Assembly (NCBI RefSeq): GCF_001905725.1
Contig: NZ_LIWB01000007.1
Span: 62,001 to 126,000, forward strand
Reading direction: 5' to 3'
DNA length: 64,000 nucleotides
Origin: Streptomyces sp. CB02400
GTDB lineage: Bacteria > Actinomycetota > Actinomycetes > Streptomycetales > Streptomycetaceae
Shown here: piece after piece, positions 18,278 through 26,638 of the stretch
Numbering within the stretch: the stretch's first letter is position 1
How the letters are laid out: every line of letters starts with the position of its first letter
The notes under the pieces: generated by a model
Told to the model about the DNA's origin: nothing
Database searches by the model: none
Seen by the model: only the letters and a program-made list of their open reading frames with translations
Program-made: the position numbers and the translations under genes

Positions 18278-18348
18278 CGCACTTCAGGAACAGTCGCCGT
18301 GCGTCAGGAACCTGGGCGACTTCGCGCACCGGGAGGTATGTGAGGAGG

Positions 18349-18421
18349 CGACGAGAGCAGGATTCGAACCTGCGTCCACCCGGGATCAGAGCCGGGCGCT
18401 CCTCCGCAGAGCTTCCTCGTC
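18349..18421 (-). tRNA. tRNA-like gene with 8-nt anticodon loop
   Basis: A 73-nt cloverleaf on the minus strand. Acceptor GACGAGG pairs with TCTCGTC (one G-T); D stem GCTC/GAGC has a GG-containing loop; anticodon stem is CCCGG/CCGGG; T stem GCAGG/CCTGC carries the standard TTCGAAT loop; the discriminator is G. The anticodon loop is CTCTGATC, 8 nt instead of 7. Read normally after U33, it gives CUG (glutamine), with one extra base. Position 8 is A rather than U, and the first D-loop base is U, so the usual U8-A14 contact may be swapped. CCA is not encoded. It may be a genuine unusual tRNA, a frameshift-reading tRNA or a tRNA pseudogene. Confidence 0.6.
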
Positions 18422-18942
18422 GCCGCCATGATCATTGCTTGATCCGCTGTGTGGGTCAACTGATTTGCGTGGGCGGACGCGCGCGGGGACTGCTGCCGGT
18501 CACGTCCACTCTTGAGCGGTAGCACGCTTGTCCTTGCCGGAGAAGACTCCTGCCGACCGGAGAGCGCTGGCCATGAGCGGGTCGGCGACGGCCACTCCGT
18601 GTACCAGCTCGGGCGTCCGCAGGAAGGCGACGGCCTCGGTTGCCGGCCTGGGAGCGGTCCAGGCTCCCGCTACCGGGTCCACCCGATGCCGGCACGACCG
18701 CCCGTGACCGGACGGGGTGGACCGTCCCCGTGCCGCCCACGCCCAGCTCTCGCTCGACGGTGAGGACACCGGTCCGCCGCGGCAGGCCCGCGCCGTTCTC
18801 CATCGCCCGCACGCCTCCCCCACGCACGATCACCCGTACGTGACGCCGTCCGGTGCACCCCGGCGGATCCCCGGTCCTGCGTGTCCGTCCAGCAGCGCGG
18901 ACGAGGACACCGCCCGGCAGTCCGCAGTCCGGGAAGCCGGGT
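18422..18942. other. intergenic region between tRNA-like gene and helicase
   Basis: 521 bp. The minus strand from about 18665 to 18500 reads a protein-like end, AVAFLRTPELVHGVAVADPL followed by MASALRSAGVFSGKDKRATA, but without a recognisable family or a credible start. It may be the tail of a decayed gene. No other feature was seen. Confidence 0.35.
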
Positions 18943-20364
18943 TCAGCCGCCGCGCCGTACCCGGGCCGCCTTGCGGGCCTCCGCGAGCTTGCGGGCCTCG
19001 CTGCTCTTGCGGGATGACCTGCCACCGGAGCCGCTCTTCGCGTCCTTGGCGCCACCCAGGCCGCGGAACGGGACGTTGTGGTTCTTGGGGCGCGCTACGG
19101 CCGACCCGCCGTCGAGAGACTCCCCGGAGGGGGCCCTGGCGCCGGTGATCCGACTCAGCTCCGCCTCGCCGGACCGCACTCCGGCGACCTTGGGAGCGAC
19201 GCCGGCGTCCGCCATGACCTGGCTCGTCTCGCGGCGCTGTCCCGACAGGACGAGCGTCACGACGGTGCCGGAGCGGCCGGCCCGCGCCGTGCGGCCCGCG
19301 CGGTGCAGATAGTCCTTCGGGTCGGTGGCCGGATCGACGTTGACCACGAGGTCGAGGTCGTCGACGTGCAGGCCCCGTGCGGCGACGTTCGTCGCCACCA
19401 GCGCGGTGACCTGCCCGTTCCTGAACCGGTCCAGGGTACGGGTGCGCTGCGGCTGGGACTTCCCGCTGTGCAGGGCGGCGGCGGCCACGCCACTGGCCCG
19501 CAGATGCCGCGTGAGCTGGTCGACGCCGTGCTTGGTGTCCAGGAACAGCAGGACGCGGCCGTCCCGGGCGGCGATCTCCGTGGTCACGGCGTACCGGTCC
19601 GGGCCGTGCACGACGAAGACGTGGTGCTCGATCGCGGAGACCACGCCGGACGAGGGGTCCACGGAGTGGACGGCGGGGTCGCGCAGGTAGCGCCGCACCA
19701 GCTGGTCGACGTCACGGTCGAGGGTGGCGGAGAACAGCATCCGCTGCCCGTCGGGACGCACCTGGTCCAGGATCTCGGTGACCTGCGGCAGGAACCCCAT
19801 GTCACACATCTGGTCGGCCTCGTCCAGGACCACGATGCGCACACGCCCCAGCCGGCAGCTCCTGCGCTCGACGAGGTCGTGCAGCCGGCCGGGCGTGGCG
19901 ACGACGATCTCGGCGCCGTCCCGCAGCGCGGCGGTCTGCCGTCCGACGGACACTCCACCCACCACGGTCGCGAGCCGCAGTCGCAGCGCCTCGGCGTACG
20001 GAGTGAGCGCCTCACCGACCTGCTGCGCCAGCTCCCTGGTGGGCACCAGAACGAGCGCCAGCGGCTCTTTCGGCTGCGCGCGCCGCCCGGCCGTCCGGGC
20101 GAGCATCCCCAGGCCGAAGGCGAGCGTCTTGCCGGATCCTGTACGGCCCCGGCCCAGGACGTCCCGTCCCGCGAGCGCGTTCGGCAGCGCAGCGGCCTGG
20201 ATGGGAAAGGGCACGGTCACACCGTGCTCGTCGAGCACCCGCAGAACCTCGGCCGGCAGCCCCAGCCGCGCGAAGGACGCCACCGTGGGCAGCGCCGGAG
20301 CGGCCCCTGACGCCTCGGACACACAGTCCTGCCGCCGGGCATCGGTACGTGCTGATTCGCTCAC
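18943..20364 (-). CDS. DEAD-box ATP-dependent RNA helicase
   Basis: 473-residue helicase that unwinds RNA duplexes with ATP. The ordered motifs are: Q motif (FARLGLPAEV... FPIQAAALP), motif I GRTGSGKT (73-80), Ia PTRELAQQ, DEAD at 181-184 (VLDEADQM), SAT (LFSATLD), and the C-terminal HRAGRTARAGRSG. A basic tail rich in R, K and A (SSRKSSEARKLAEARKAARV) probably binds RNA. The RhlE-like group in Streptomyces acts in ribosome biogenesis and cold adaptation. The GTG at 20362-20364 follows GAGGAAGG, which is sequestered by a leader hairpin. Confidence 0.93.
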   Translation of the reverse strand: MSESARTDARRQDCVSEASGAAPALPTVASFARLGLPAEVLRVLDEHGVTVPFPIQAAALPNALAGRDVLGRGRTGSGKTLAFGLGMLARTAGRRAQPKEPLALVLVPTRELAQQVGEALTPYAEALRLRLATVVGGVSVGRQTAALRDGAEIVVATPGRLHDLVERRSCRLGRVRIVVLDEADQMCDMGFLPQVTEILDQVRPDGQRMLFSATLDRDVDQLVRRYLRDPAVHSVDPSSGVVSAIEHHVFVVHGPDRYAVTTEIAARDGRVLLFLDTKHGVDQLTRHLRASGVAAAALHSGKSQPQRTRTLDRFRNGQVTALVATNVAARGLHVDDLDLVVNVDPATDPKDYLHRAGRTARAGRSGTVVTLVLSGQRRETSQVMADAGVAPKVAGVRSGEAELSRITGARAPSGESLDGGSAVARPKNHNVPFRGLGGAKDAKSGSGGRSSRKSSEARKLAEARKAARVRRGG

Positions 20365-20369
20365 GGAAA

Positions 20370-20401
20370 GCCTTCCTCCGAGGGACCGTACCGAGGAAGG
20401 C
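20370..20401 (-). promoter_or_regulatory. leader hairpin masking the helicase Shine-Dalgarno
   Basis: In the mRNA, GCCTTCCTC pairs perfectly with GAGGAAGGC across a 14-nt loop. The second arm is the ribosome binding site, 5 nt before the GTG start. Formation of the stem would hide it, suggesting translational control, possibly by temperature or by the helicase itself. Confidence 0.6.
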
Positions 20402-20556
20402 CCGGCAGGGACGCGGTCACCGGCCAGGGACACCGACACAGCGACACCGCAAACAACCAACGCTAGCACGCCGCGGGCCTCCCGCGGCCGCGCCGCTCAG
20501 CCGGGGAACAGCAACGTCGAGCGGGCTTGACCCAGCCGCGGCTGACAGGCACTTCG

Positions 20557-21531
20557 TCAGCGCCGGCGGTCGGCTGCCGAGGTGGCCAGTTCGGCGAGCC
20601 GGGTGGAGTTCGGCAGGCCGGTGAGTTCGGCGCGTGCCTGTTCGGCGTGGGAGGACGCCATCCGGGCCGCCTTGGTGAGTGCGCCGGTGCGTGTCAGCAC
20701 GGCGAGGATGTCCCGGTGTGCGGCGGCGGGGTCGGTGCCGCCACGGAACACGGTGGCCAGGCGGTCGCGGTCGGCCTCGTCGGCGACTTCGTAGGCGAGC
20801 AGGACGGGCAGGGTGGGTTGGAGGTTGGCGACGTCGCTGGTGGCTGTCTTGCCGGTGACCTGGTCCTCGGCGGTGTAGGGGAGCAGGTCGTCACGGATCT
20901 GGAAGGCCATGCCGAGCTGTTCTCCGTACTGGCGCAGGGCCTGGTGCTGCCGCGGGGTCGCCCCGGCCAGGATCGCCCCGGCCTGGCAGGCGGCGCCGGT
21001 CAGCGCGGCGGTCTTGGCCCGCATGACGTCCAGGACGGTCGGCACTCCGCAGGTCAGGTCGCCGCGGATCTCGATTTCGCGCATGATGCCCTGGCACATG
21101 TGCCGCAGGGCCTCGACGGCGACCCGTGCCGCGTGCAGCACACGTTCGGCGGGGCCTCCGCTGAGCAGGGCCGCGATACCGGCCATCGACAGTCCGTCGC
21201 CTGCGGCCAGGGCTTCGGCGAGGCCGTACTGCTCGGCGGTGGAGGCCCGCCCGCGGCGTACCGGGTCCTGGTCGATGATGTCGTCGTGGACGAGGCTGGC
21301 GACGTGCAGGCACTCGATGCCGGCCGCGAAAGCCAGCACCTGGTCGGTGGTGCCGCCGACGGCCTTGGCCGACTCCACGCACAGCACGGGGCGCAGGAGC
21401 TTGCCCGGAGGGAACAGCGCGTCCAGGCAGGCCAGCTCCAACAGGCTGTCACCACTGCCCACCCAGCGAAGCAGCTCGGCCTCCAGGAGCGGGACGTACG
21501 TGTCGCCGGCGGGGGTCACAGCAAGAGACAT
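20557..21531 (-). CDS. trans-polyprenyl diphosphate synthase
   Basis: 324-residue all-E prenyltransferase that condenses IPP with allylic diphosphates. The first aspartate-rich motif is LVHDDIIDQDPVRRG (D83, D84, D87). The second is FQIRDDLLPYT (D214, D215), where the last Asp of DDxxD is Pro218. The residue five before the first motif is the small Ala78, which by the known chain-length rule favours products longer than FPP, such as GGPP. It is the last gene of a minus-strand operon, 20 bp after the squalene/phytoene-synthase-like gene, to which it would feed substrate. The ATG at 21529-21531 gives MSLAVTPAGD. Confidence 0.93.
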   Translation of the reverse strand: MSLAVTPAGDTYVPLLEAELLRWVGSGDSLLELACLDALFPPGKLLRPVLCVESAKAVGGTTDQVLAFAAGIECLHVASLVHDDIIDQDPVRRGRASTAEQYGLAEALAAGDGLSMAGIAALLSGGPAERVLHAARVAVEALRHMCQGIMREIEIRGDLTCGVPTVLDVMRAKTAALTGAACQAGAILAGATPRQHQALRQYGEQLGMAFQIRDDLLPYTAEDQVTGKTATSDVANLQPTLPVLLAYEVADEADRDRLATVFRGGTDPAAAHRDILAVLTRTGALTKAARMASSHAEQARAELTGLPNSTRLAELATSAADRRR

Positions 21532-21551
21532 GGCCCGTTTCCTTCCACAGG

Positions 21552-22445
21552 TCAGCAGGGGATCACAGCCCGCATGAGGGGCCGCCACACGTTGAGCAGC
21601 GTGCCCAGGGGCGGCTGTACCGGTCGGTGGAGGACGTCCTGGCCTGCTGCCAGCACTGCGGCGACGATCAGGGTCATGTGCTCACGGTGGGCGTGCCAGA
21701 GGGCGCTCACAGGGCCGTGGTCCACTTCCCCGGCCTTGCGCAGTTGCCCGGTGACCCGCTCGGCCTCGAACGCGATGAGGTCGGCCGTGGCCGGTGTCCA
21801 ACGTTTCGCCTTGATGTCCTCGGCGCGCACCTGGAACCGGTCGAGATCCTCCAACGGCAGGTAGAGGCGCCCGTCGTCGAGGTCTTCCGACAGGTCGCGC
21901 AGCACATCCGTCAACTGCGCGAAGACGGAGAACTCACGCACCAGCAGCTCATCCGCGGGTCCGGTCACGGCACCCGTCACCCGGTAGAACATGGCCGTCG
22001 AGCCACCGGTCATCCGCATACACCACCGGCGCAGTTCCTCGAAGGTGACGAAGTCACGGAAGTCCAGGTCCCGCCGCATCGCACCGAACATGTCCTCGAC
22101 CACCGACAGCGGCATGCCGAAAGTCCGGTAGGTGTGGACCGTGGCGTGCAGTACGGGGTCGTGGGAGCCGTCGGCGTCGAAGGCCGTCCAGGTGGCCTCG
22201 ACAAAGTCGGTGAAGCGGCGTCGACGGTCTTCGACCGGGCCGCTGTCCACGCAGAGATCGGCACGGTACCCGTGTGCCAGCAGTGCCGCCGTATGAGGCC
22301 GAACCGCCGCGGGAGCGCTGCGCAGGCCGTGCCAGCGGGCGGTCCCTCCGTCGGCGCCGGCCAGCTCTCGTACGCACACCGTGTAGCAGTGCCGGAGGAC
22401 GGGATCGGTGATACCCGCGGCATCCAGCCATCGCCTTACCAGCAT
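21552..22445 (-). CDS. squalene/phytoene synthase family enzyme
   Basis: 297-residue head-to-head prenyl-coupling enzyme family (PF00494). Both acidic motifs are present: DLCVD at 63-67 and QLTDVLRDLSED around 178-188 (D180, D184, D188), followed by DGRLYLPLEDLDRF as in phytoene synthases. FGMPLSVVEDMFGAMRRDLD matches the central helix. The sequence diverges from ordinary CrtB and HpnC/D, so the product is unknown. AAAGGG precedes the ATG. It sits between an ABC exporter and a polyprenyl synthase, with no desaturase or cyclase nearby. Confidence 0.9.
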   Translation of the reverse strand: MLVRRWLDAAGITDPVLRHCYTVCVRELAGADGGTARWHGLRSAPAAVRPHTAALLAHGYRADLCVDSGPVEDRRRRFTDFVEATWTAFDADGSHDPVLHATVHTYRTFGMPLSVVEDMFGAMRRDLDFRDFVTFEELRRWCMRMTGGSTAMFYRVTGAVTGPADELLVREFSVFAQLTDVLRDLSEDLDDGRLYLPLEDLDRFQVRAEDIKAKRWTPATADLIAFEAERVTGQLRKAGEVDHGPVSALWHAHREHMTLIVAAVLAAGQDVLHRPVQPPLGTLLNVWRPLMRAVIPC

Positions 22446-22562
22446 CTGTGAGCCCTTTCTGCTCGACCGGTTCCCGTCGGCGCCAGGACCTCGCTCTGCG
22501 ACGAGGGCGCGGTGCGTCCCTCGTAGGGCGCCTTGTGAGCCGTCGTCCCACCGGGGCGTCGC

Positions 22563-23405
22563 TCAGCGAGGTGTCGACGTGGCTCTGGCCGGGCGCGCGG
22601 GTCGTCGGTGCCTGGGCGGCCAGGGCAGACGGAGGGGCGGCCGTGTGGTCAGGGCGTCTTTGGTGCGGCGGTGGAAGGCGAGCAGGCCCAGGAGTGCGGC
22701 GCCGGTGAACCACAGGATCTGGACGGCCAGGTCGCCGGGGAGCGGTCTGTGGGTGAAGCCCGCGGCGGTGGCGGCCTGCATGGTGCCGTAGGTGGGCAGG
22801 AGTTGCACGGCCACGCTTTTGGTACCGCCGCTGGCCAGGGGGCTTTGCAGGCCGACATCGACGAGGCTGGTCATGACCAGGGCGAACATGCCCTCCACCT
22901 CCCGGCGCAGCAGGGAGCCGAAGACGACGCCGAGCGCCCCGTAGGTCATCGCTCCGCAGAACAGGCCCGCGGCGAGCTGCACGGGCTGGTGCGGGCTCCA
23001 GGTGGTGCGGATCACCGCGGTGGCATAGGCGGCGATGGTGACGGAGGCCAGGGTGAGGGAGGTGGTCTTGGCCAGGACGAGATGGACACGGGGGTAGCCG
23101 GCCATGGCCAGGCGGCGGTCGAAGCGTCCGCCGTTGAACGTGACGGCGAACATCATGAACCCGGTGATCAGGGTGACGGCGTTGATGGCACCGGTGATCT
23201 GCGTGATCTGGTTGCCTGCCGGTGCCAGGAGCCGGCCGGTCGCCCGCAGTCTGAAGGTCACGGGCCTGTCGGGGATGACGGCGTGGGCCAGGCTGATCCA
23301 GGAGGGGATGAACAGGGCGACCAGGACCATGGCGAGCCTGTTGCGGGTGTGCTCGACCAGGTCGAAGCGGGCCGCGGTGACGAACAGACGCAGGTGCCGC
23401 CTCAC
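22563..23405 (-). CDS. ABC-2-type transporter permease
   Basis: 280-residue membrane protein with about six helices, for example LAMVLVALFIPSWISLAHAV, AVTLITGFMMFAVTFNGG and DLAVQILWFTGAALLGLLAF. The architecture is that of ABC-2 permeases, which export drugs, lipids or polysaccharides. The GTG at 23403-23405 overlaps the ATPase stop (GTGA), so it is translationally coupled to the ATPase. The gap to the next operon gene is 117 bp. It probably exports the isoprenoid made by the downstream enzymes; that is inference from context. Confidence 0.88.
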   Translation of the reverse strand: MRRHLRLFVTAARFDLVEHTRNRLAMVLVALFIPSWISLAHAVIPDRPVTFRLRATGRLLAPAGNQITQITGAINAVTLITGFMMFAVTFNGGRFDRRLAMAGYPRVHLVLAKTTSLTLASVTIAAYATAVIRTTWSPHQPVQLAAGLFCGAMTYGALGVVFGSLLRREVEGMFALVMTSLVDVGLQSPLASGGTKSVAVQLLPTYGTMQAATAAGFTHRPLPGDLAVQILWFTGAALLGLLAFHRRTKDALTTRPPLRLPWPPRHRRPARPARATSTPR

Positions 23406-24079
23406 GCCGGCACCGCCGTCACGGGGTGCAGGACTCCGCCCTGAAGCCGCCACAACTCGTCCAGGCGTTCGGCGTCGTAGGCCAGGTGCGAGACGACGAG
23501 GACGGAGCGGCCCGCATCACGCAGCCGTGCCGCCAGGTCCCAGAAGCGCTGGTAGGTGTCCCAGTCGAAACCCTGGTAGGGCTCGTCCAGCAGCAGCACC
23601 TGCGGGTCATGCATCAGCGCCAGGGTCAGGTTCAGCTTCTGACGGGTTCCGCCACTGAGCAGGCCGGCACGCTCATCGGCGTACTCCGACAAGGACAGCA
23701 CCTCCATGACCTCTCCGGCGTGCCGCAGATCCGGCAGCCTCCGCGCGACGCGGAAGAACTCCAGATGCTGCCGCACGGTCAGGGCGTCGTTGACGACCAC
23801 GTCCTGCGGGCAGTAGCCGAAACGGCCTCCATGGCGGACCGTGCCACGCTGCGGGCGCAGATCACCGGCAAGAATTTTCAGCAGCGTGGACTTGCCCGCA
23901 CCGTTCTCCCCGACGATGCCGGCCAGCACACCAGGCCGCAGGACAAGGTCCAAGCCTCGCAGTACCTCACGCCGACCGTACGCGTGACGCACGTTCCTGA
24001 CCTCCACCGCACCCCCAGGCTCGTAGACCGTGCCGCACGCTCTCTGCTGACCACTCGCCGTCACGGCAAGGCTAGGCAT
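23402..24079 (-). CDS. ABC transporter ATP-binding protein
   Basis: 225-residue ATPase. Walker A is GENGAGKST (57-65), the signature is LSGGT (141-145), Walker B is VLLLDEP (161-167), and the switch histidine is in VVSHLAYDAERLDELW. It starts at ATG 24077-24079 without a strong ribosome site, so a slightly later start cannot be excluded. It is the first gene of the operon with the ABC-2 permease, the phytoene-synthase-like enzyme and the polyprenyl synthase. It is a homodimeric energiser for that permease. Confidence 0.92.
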   Translation of the reverse strand: MPSLAVTASGQQRACGTVYEPGGAVEVRNVRHAYGRREVLRGLDLVLRPGVLAGIVGENGAGKSTLLKILAGDLRPQRGTVRHGGRFGYCPQDVVVNDALTVRQHLEFFRVARRLPDLRHAGEVMEVLSLSEYADERAGLLSGGTRQKLNLTLALMHDPQVLLLDEPYQGFDWDTYQRFWDLAARLRDAGRSVLVVSHLAYDAERLDELWRLQGGVLHPVTAVPA

Positions 24080-24255
24080 CGCATGGGGTCAAAGACGCAG
24101 CTGAAGCCGCTGATTAGCCCGCATGAGTGAAGGCGGCGTCGTAAACACGGCCGAGAGCTGAGCCGGGGTGTGACGGGAACGTCGTCGGCGAGGGTCAGGC
24201 CGGGTCAGTCGCCGTCGGCGGGGCGCCAGGGCGGGCCCGTGAGATCCTGTCCACC

Positions 24256-24837
24256 ATGTTCGAGAGCGAGCGCGGCCGGCAGGCGGCAGCAGGCGTCGAA
24301 ACCCATGTTCGCGGCTTCTTCGCCGGCCATGCGATCGCGGTCGACGATGACAACCTCGGACCTGAACGGCGCCAAGCAGTCCCAGGCCTGAGGATCCTCA
24401 CCGTCGGTCCAGGGCCGCGCGCCGACAGCTGGGCCTACATCACCGCCGGCTGCTGGTCCGCCGCCGGGAGAAGCGGCCACGGTCTCGAGTTCGTCCTCAC
24501 CGCGCCCGTCCGCGACGAACGTTTCGCCGATCTCCTGGCCATGACCGCCTCCTACCACACCCGTCACCGCCTCGATCTCGGGCACAGCCTGCCCATCGGG
24601 GAACCATGGCTGCCCGGGTCCCGCTGTGACCACCTGCTGATCAGCCTCCCCTACCTCCACGGCCCCGACCTGGAGCACTGCCCGCTGCCGAACGGTCATG
24701 CCCGCATCCTCTGGGCCCTCCCGATCACCGCGGCCGAGACGGCGCACCGCCGACAGCACGGCCACGAATCCCTGGAACGGCTCTTCGACGAGCACGCGAT
24801 CGTCCCGACCGATCCCGGACGGCCATCGGTCGTCTGA
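24256..24837 (+). CDS. suppressor-of-fused (SUFU) domain protein
   Basis: 193-residue soluble protein of the bacterial SUFU-domain family (PF05076). It has LRILTVGPGPRADSWAYITA, GLEFVLTAPVRDERFADLLA and the typical HLLISLPYLHGPDLEHCPLP followed by ILWALPITAAETAHRRQHG. In animals the domain inhibits Gli factors; bacterial members are common in Streptomyces, often as immunity-like or standalone proteins of unknown role. It is a single gene, divergent from the terpene operon. Confidence 0.85.
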   Translation: MFESERGRQAAAGVETHVRGFFAGHAIAVDDDNLGPERRQAVPGLRILTVGPGPRADSWAYITAGCWSAAGRSGHGLEFVLTAPVRDERFADLLAMTASYHTRHRLDLGHSLPIGEPWLPGSRCDHLLISLPYLHGPDLEHCPLPNGHARILWALPITAAETAHRRQHGHESLERLFDEHAIVPTDPGRPSVV

Positions 24838-24876
24838 ACGGTGAGTGAACTGCCGCCGGGACCGAACGGGCCGGGT

Positions 24877-25488
24877 TCAGCCGCCCGGCAGGCGAGTGCC
24901 GACGATCACGCTGAGGTCCGCCGCGAGACGGAGCTCAGCGGCTCGGAGTTCGGGGTGTTCGAGCCAGTGCAGTCGGGGTTCGTCGGGTTCGCCATTGAAG
25001 TGGGGTGGCCACGTCGTGGCCGGGGTGAAGTCGTCGATCACGACCAGGCCGCCGGCGGTGAGCAGGCGAGCGGGGTCTGCGGTTCCGTCGCCCTTGGCCT
25101 GGCCTCCGCCGTCGAGTACCAGCAGGTCGTACGGACCGTACTGTTCGATCTGCCGCCAGTCGCCGTGGACGACCTCGACATGGTCGTGGTCCCGGAAGAC
25201 CTCCGCAGCGATGCGGGCGCGTTCCGCGTCCCGCTCGATGCTGATCAGCCGGGTGCCCGGAGCCGCGCCGGAGGCCAGCCAGGCCAGGCCGACGCCGCAG
25301 CCCGTCCCGGTCTCGGCGATGCTGTGGGGCGCTCCCGCCGCCAGCAACTGGAGCAGACGCCCCTGTTCGGGTCTGCAGGAGAACGCGAAGCCGTGTGTAC
25401 GCGCCGCCTCGACGGCCTGCTGGACCAGCGCAGGCAGTGTGTCGTTGTCCCGGTGGGCGTCGGTTCCCTGAAGCGACATGCCGTGCAT
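24877..25488 (-). CDS. O-methyltransferase-like class I SAM methyltransferase
   Basis: 203-residue Rossmann methyltransferase related to the catechol O-methyltransferase group. The SAM motif is IAETGTGCGVGLAWLASG, followed by the acidic loop LISIERDAERARIA. DLLVLDGGGQAKGD and LVVIDDFTPATTWPPHF carry the metal/substrate aspartates typical of the family. The start is ambiguous: ATG 25486-25488 is used, with ATG 25477-25479 (MSLQGTDAHR) equally possible. Neither has a clear ribosome site. Convergent with the SUFU gene; the substrate is unknown. Confidence 0.85.
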   Translation of the reverse strand: MHGMSLQGTDAHRDNDTLPALVQQAVEAARTHGFAFSCRPEQGRLLQLLAAGAPHSIAETGTGCGVGLAWLASGAAPGTRLISIERDAERARIAAEVFRDHDHVEVVHGDWRQIEQYGPYDLLVLDGGGQAKGDGTADPARLLTAGGLVVIDDFTPATTWPPHFNGEPDEPRLHWLEHPELRAAELRLAADLSVIVGTRLPGG

Positions 25489-25586
25489 TGTGGCTGCGGC
25501 ACCCTCCCGTCGGCAGCCTCTCGCAGCCGCACCTCCGTGCCGGACTTCTCCGCGCCCTCGGCGGCTGCCCGCGGCCGGTCCGGTCC

Positions 25587-26555
25587 CTAGTGGGGGAAGG
25601 TGCGGGGCGGGCGGGTCACCGTGGATTCGCGGAACTCTGCGATCCGGGAGTGGACTTGACGCATCAGGTAGGTGTCCTCGATGCGGTCCAGGTAGAGGCA
25701 CCGGGCAGCCAGGCCCGGCAGGTCGAAGGCGAAGTACAGGGACATCAGCGGGTTCACGAACAACTCGCTGCCCCGCGTGCGGTCGGTGAACCGGACGTCG
25801 CCGAACGAGCCGCGCACGGCTGCCGCGATCGAGCCGTTCACGATGCTGGGGTGCTCGGGGGTGTGGTCCTGGGCGTGCGCCACCGCGTCCAGGTACAGGG
25901 CGCCTTCACGGGTGGCGCGTGGTATCGAGAACGCGCCGAGGTACGCGCCGTCGCGCTCCAGGGCGGCGATGTTCTCCAGGACCTGTACGTGGTTCACGCC
26001 GTGGTAGGCGTCCACGCCGAACCCGACGGACACCACGACCCGGTTCGGTATGCCGTCCAGCGCGGCGAGCGCCGCCACGCCGGCCAGGTCCTCCTCCGGT
26101 GTGCCGAGACCGGCCTCGTCACCGCGCAACAGGATGTCGGTGCCGCCGTCGACCAGTACCACGGCGTCGATGTCGTGCAGCTCGATCAGTGCCCGGTAAG
26201 CGGCGCGCAACGGGCGTACGCCGGTTTGCGGGAAGGCGTACACGGTGGGCGGGTAGCCATGCAGGCGCAGCCACTGGGCGAGGGTCCGCTCCGGGAAGTA
26301 GCTCTGGTGCGGGGCGGAGTCAGGAGTGATGACGGCGAGGTCGTCAGCAGCCCAGTTGTCGGGGGGCAGACCGGCGAGTGCGCTGAAGGAGAGGTTCGCG
26401 AGGTACACCTCCTTGCCTTGGTGCAGGAGGGAGAGGGCCACCGGCAGGCCGGAGTAGATGTCGAAACCACCGCCCGCGCCCGCGACGAGGATCCGTTCGG
26501 AATCGGCGAGCCGGGCGAAGAGCGGGTTGGTGTGGAGGGATGTCACGACGATCAT
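25587..26555 (-). CDS. DUF1152 domain-containing protein
   Basis: 322-residue protein with full-length DUF1152 features: RILVAGAGGGFDIYSGLPVA near the N-terminus (a glycine-rich nucleotide-like loop), AVVLVDGGTDILLRGDEAGL in the middle and NGSIAAAVRGSFGDVRFTDR late. The family has a Rossmann-like fold; its biochemical role is not established. The ATG at 26553-26555 replaces a longer frame whose first 64 codons are low quality. It is divergent from, and 83 bp away from, the small gene at 26639. Confidence 0.9.
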   Translation of the reverse strand: MIVVTSLHTNPLFARLADSERILVAGAGGGFDIYSGLPVALSLLHQGKEVYLANLSFSALAGLPPDNWAADDLAVITPDSAPHQSYFPERTLAQWLRLHGYPPTVYAFPQTGVRPLRAAYRALIELHDIDAVVLVDGGTDILLRGDEAGLGTPEEDLAGVAALAALDGIPNRVVVSVGFGVDAYHGVNHVQVLENIAALERDGAYLGAFSIPRATREGALYLDAVAHAQDHTPEHPSIVNGSIAAAVRGSFGDVRFTDRTRGSELFVNPLMSLYFAFDLPGLAARCLYLDRIEDTYLMRQVHSRIAEFRESTVTRPPRTFPH

Positions 26556-26638
26556 TGTCACTCGACGCCCCGTGGGACATGGGGCGTCGCCTCGAATTCC
26601 GTGCTGCACGCGGACCGGGCGTGCCACCATGCCGTTCC

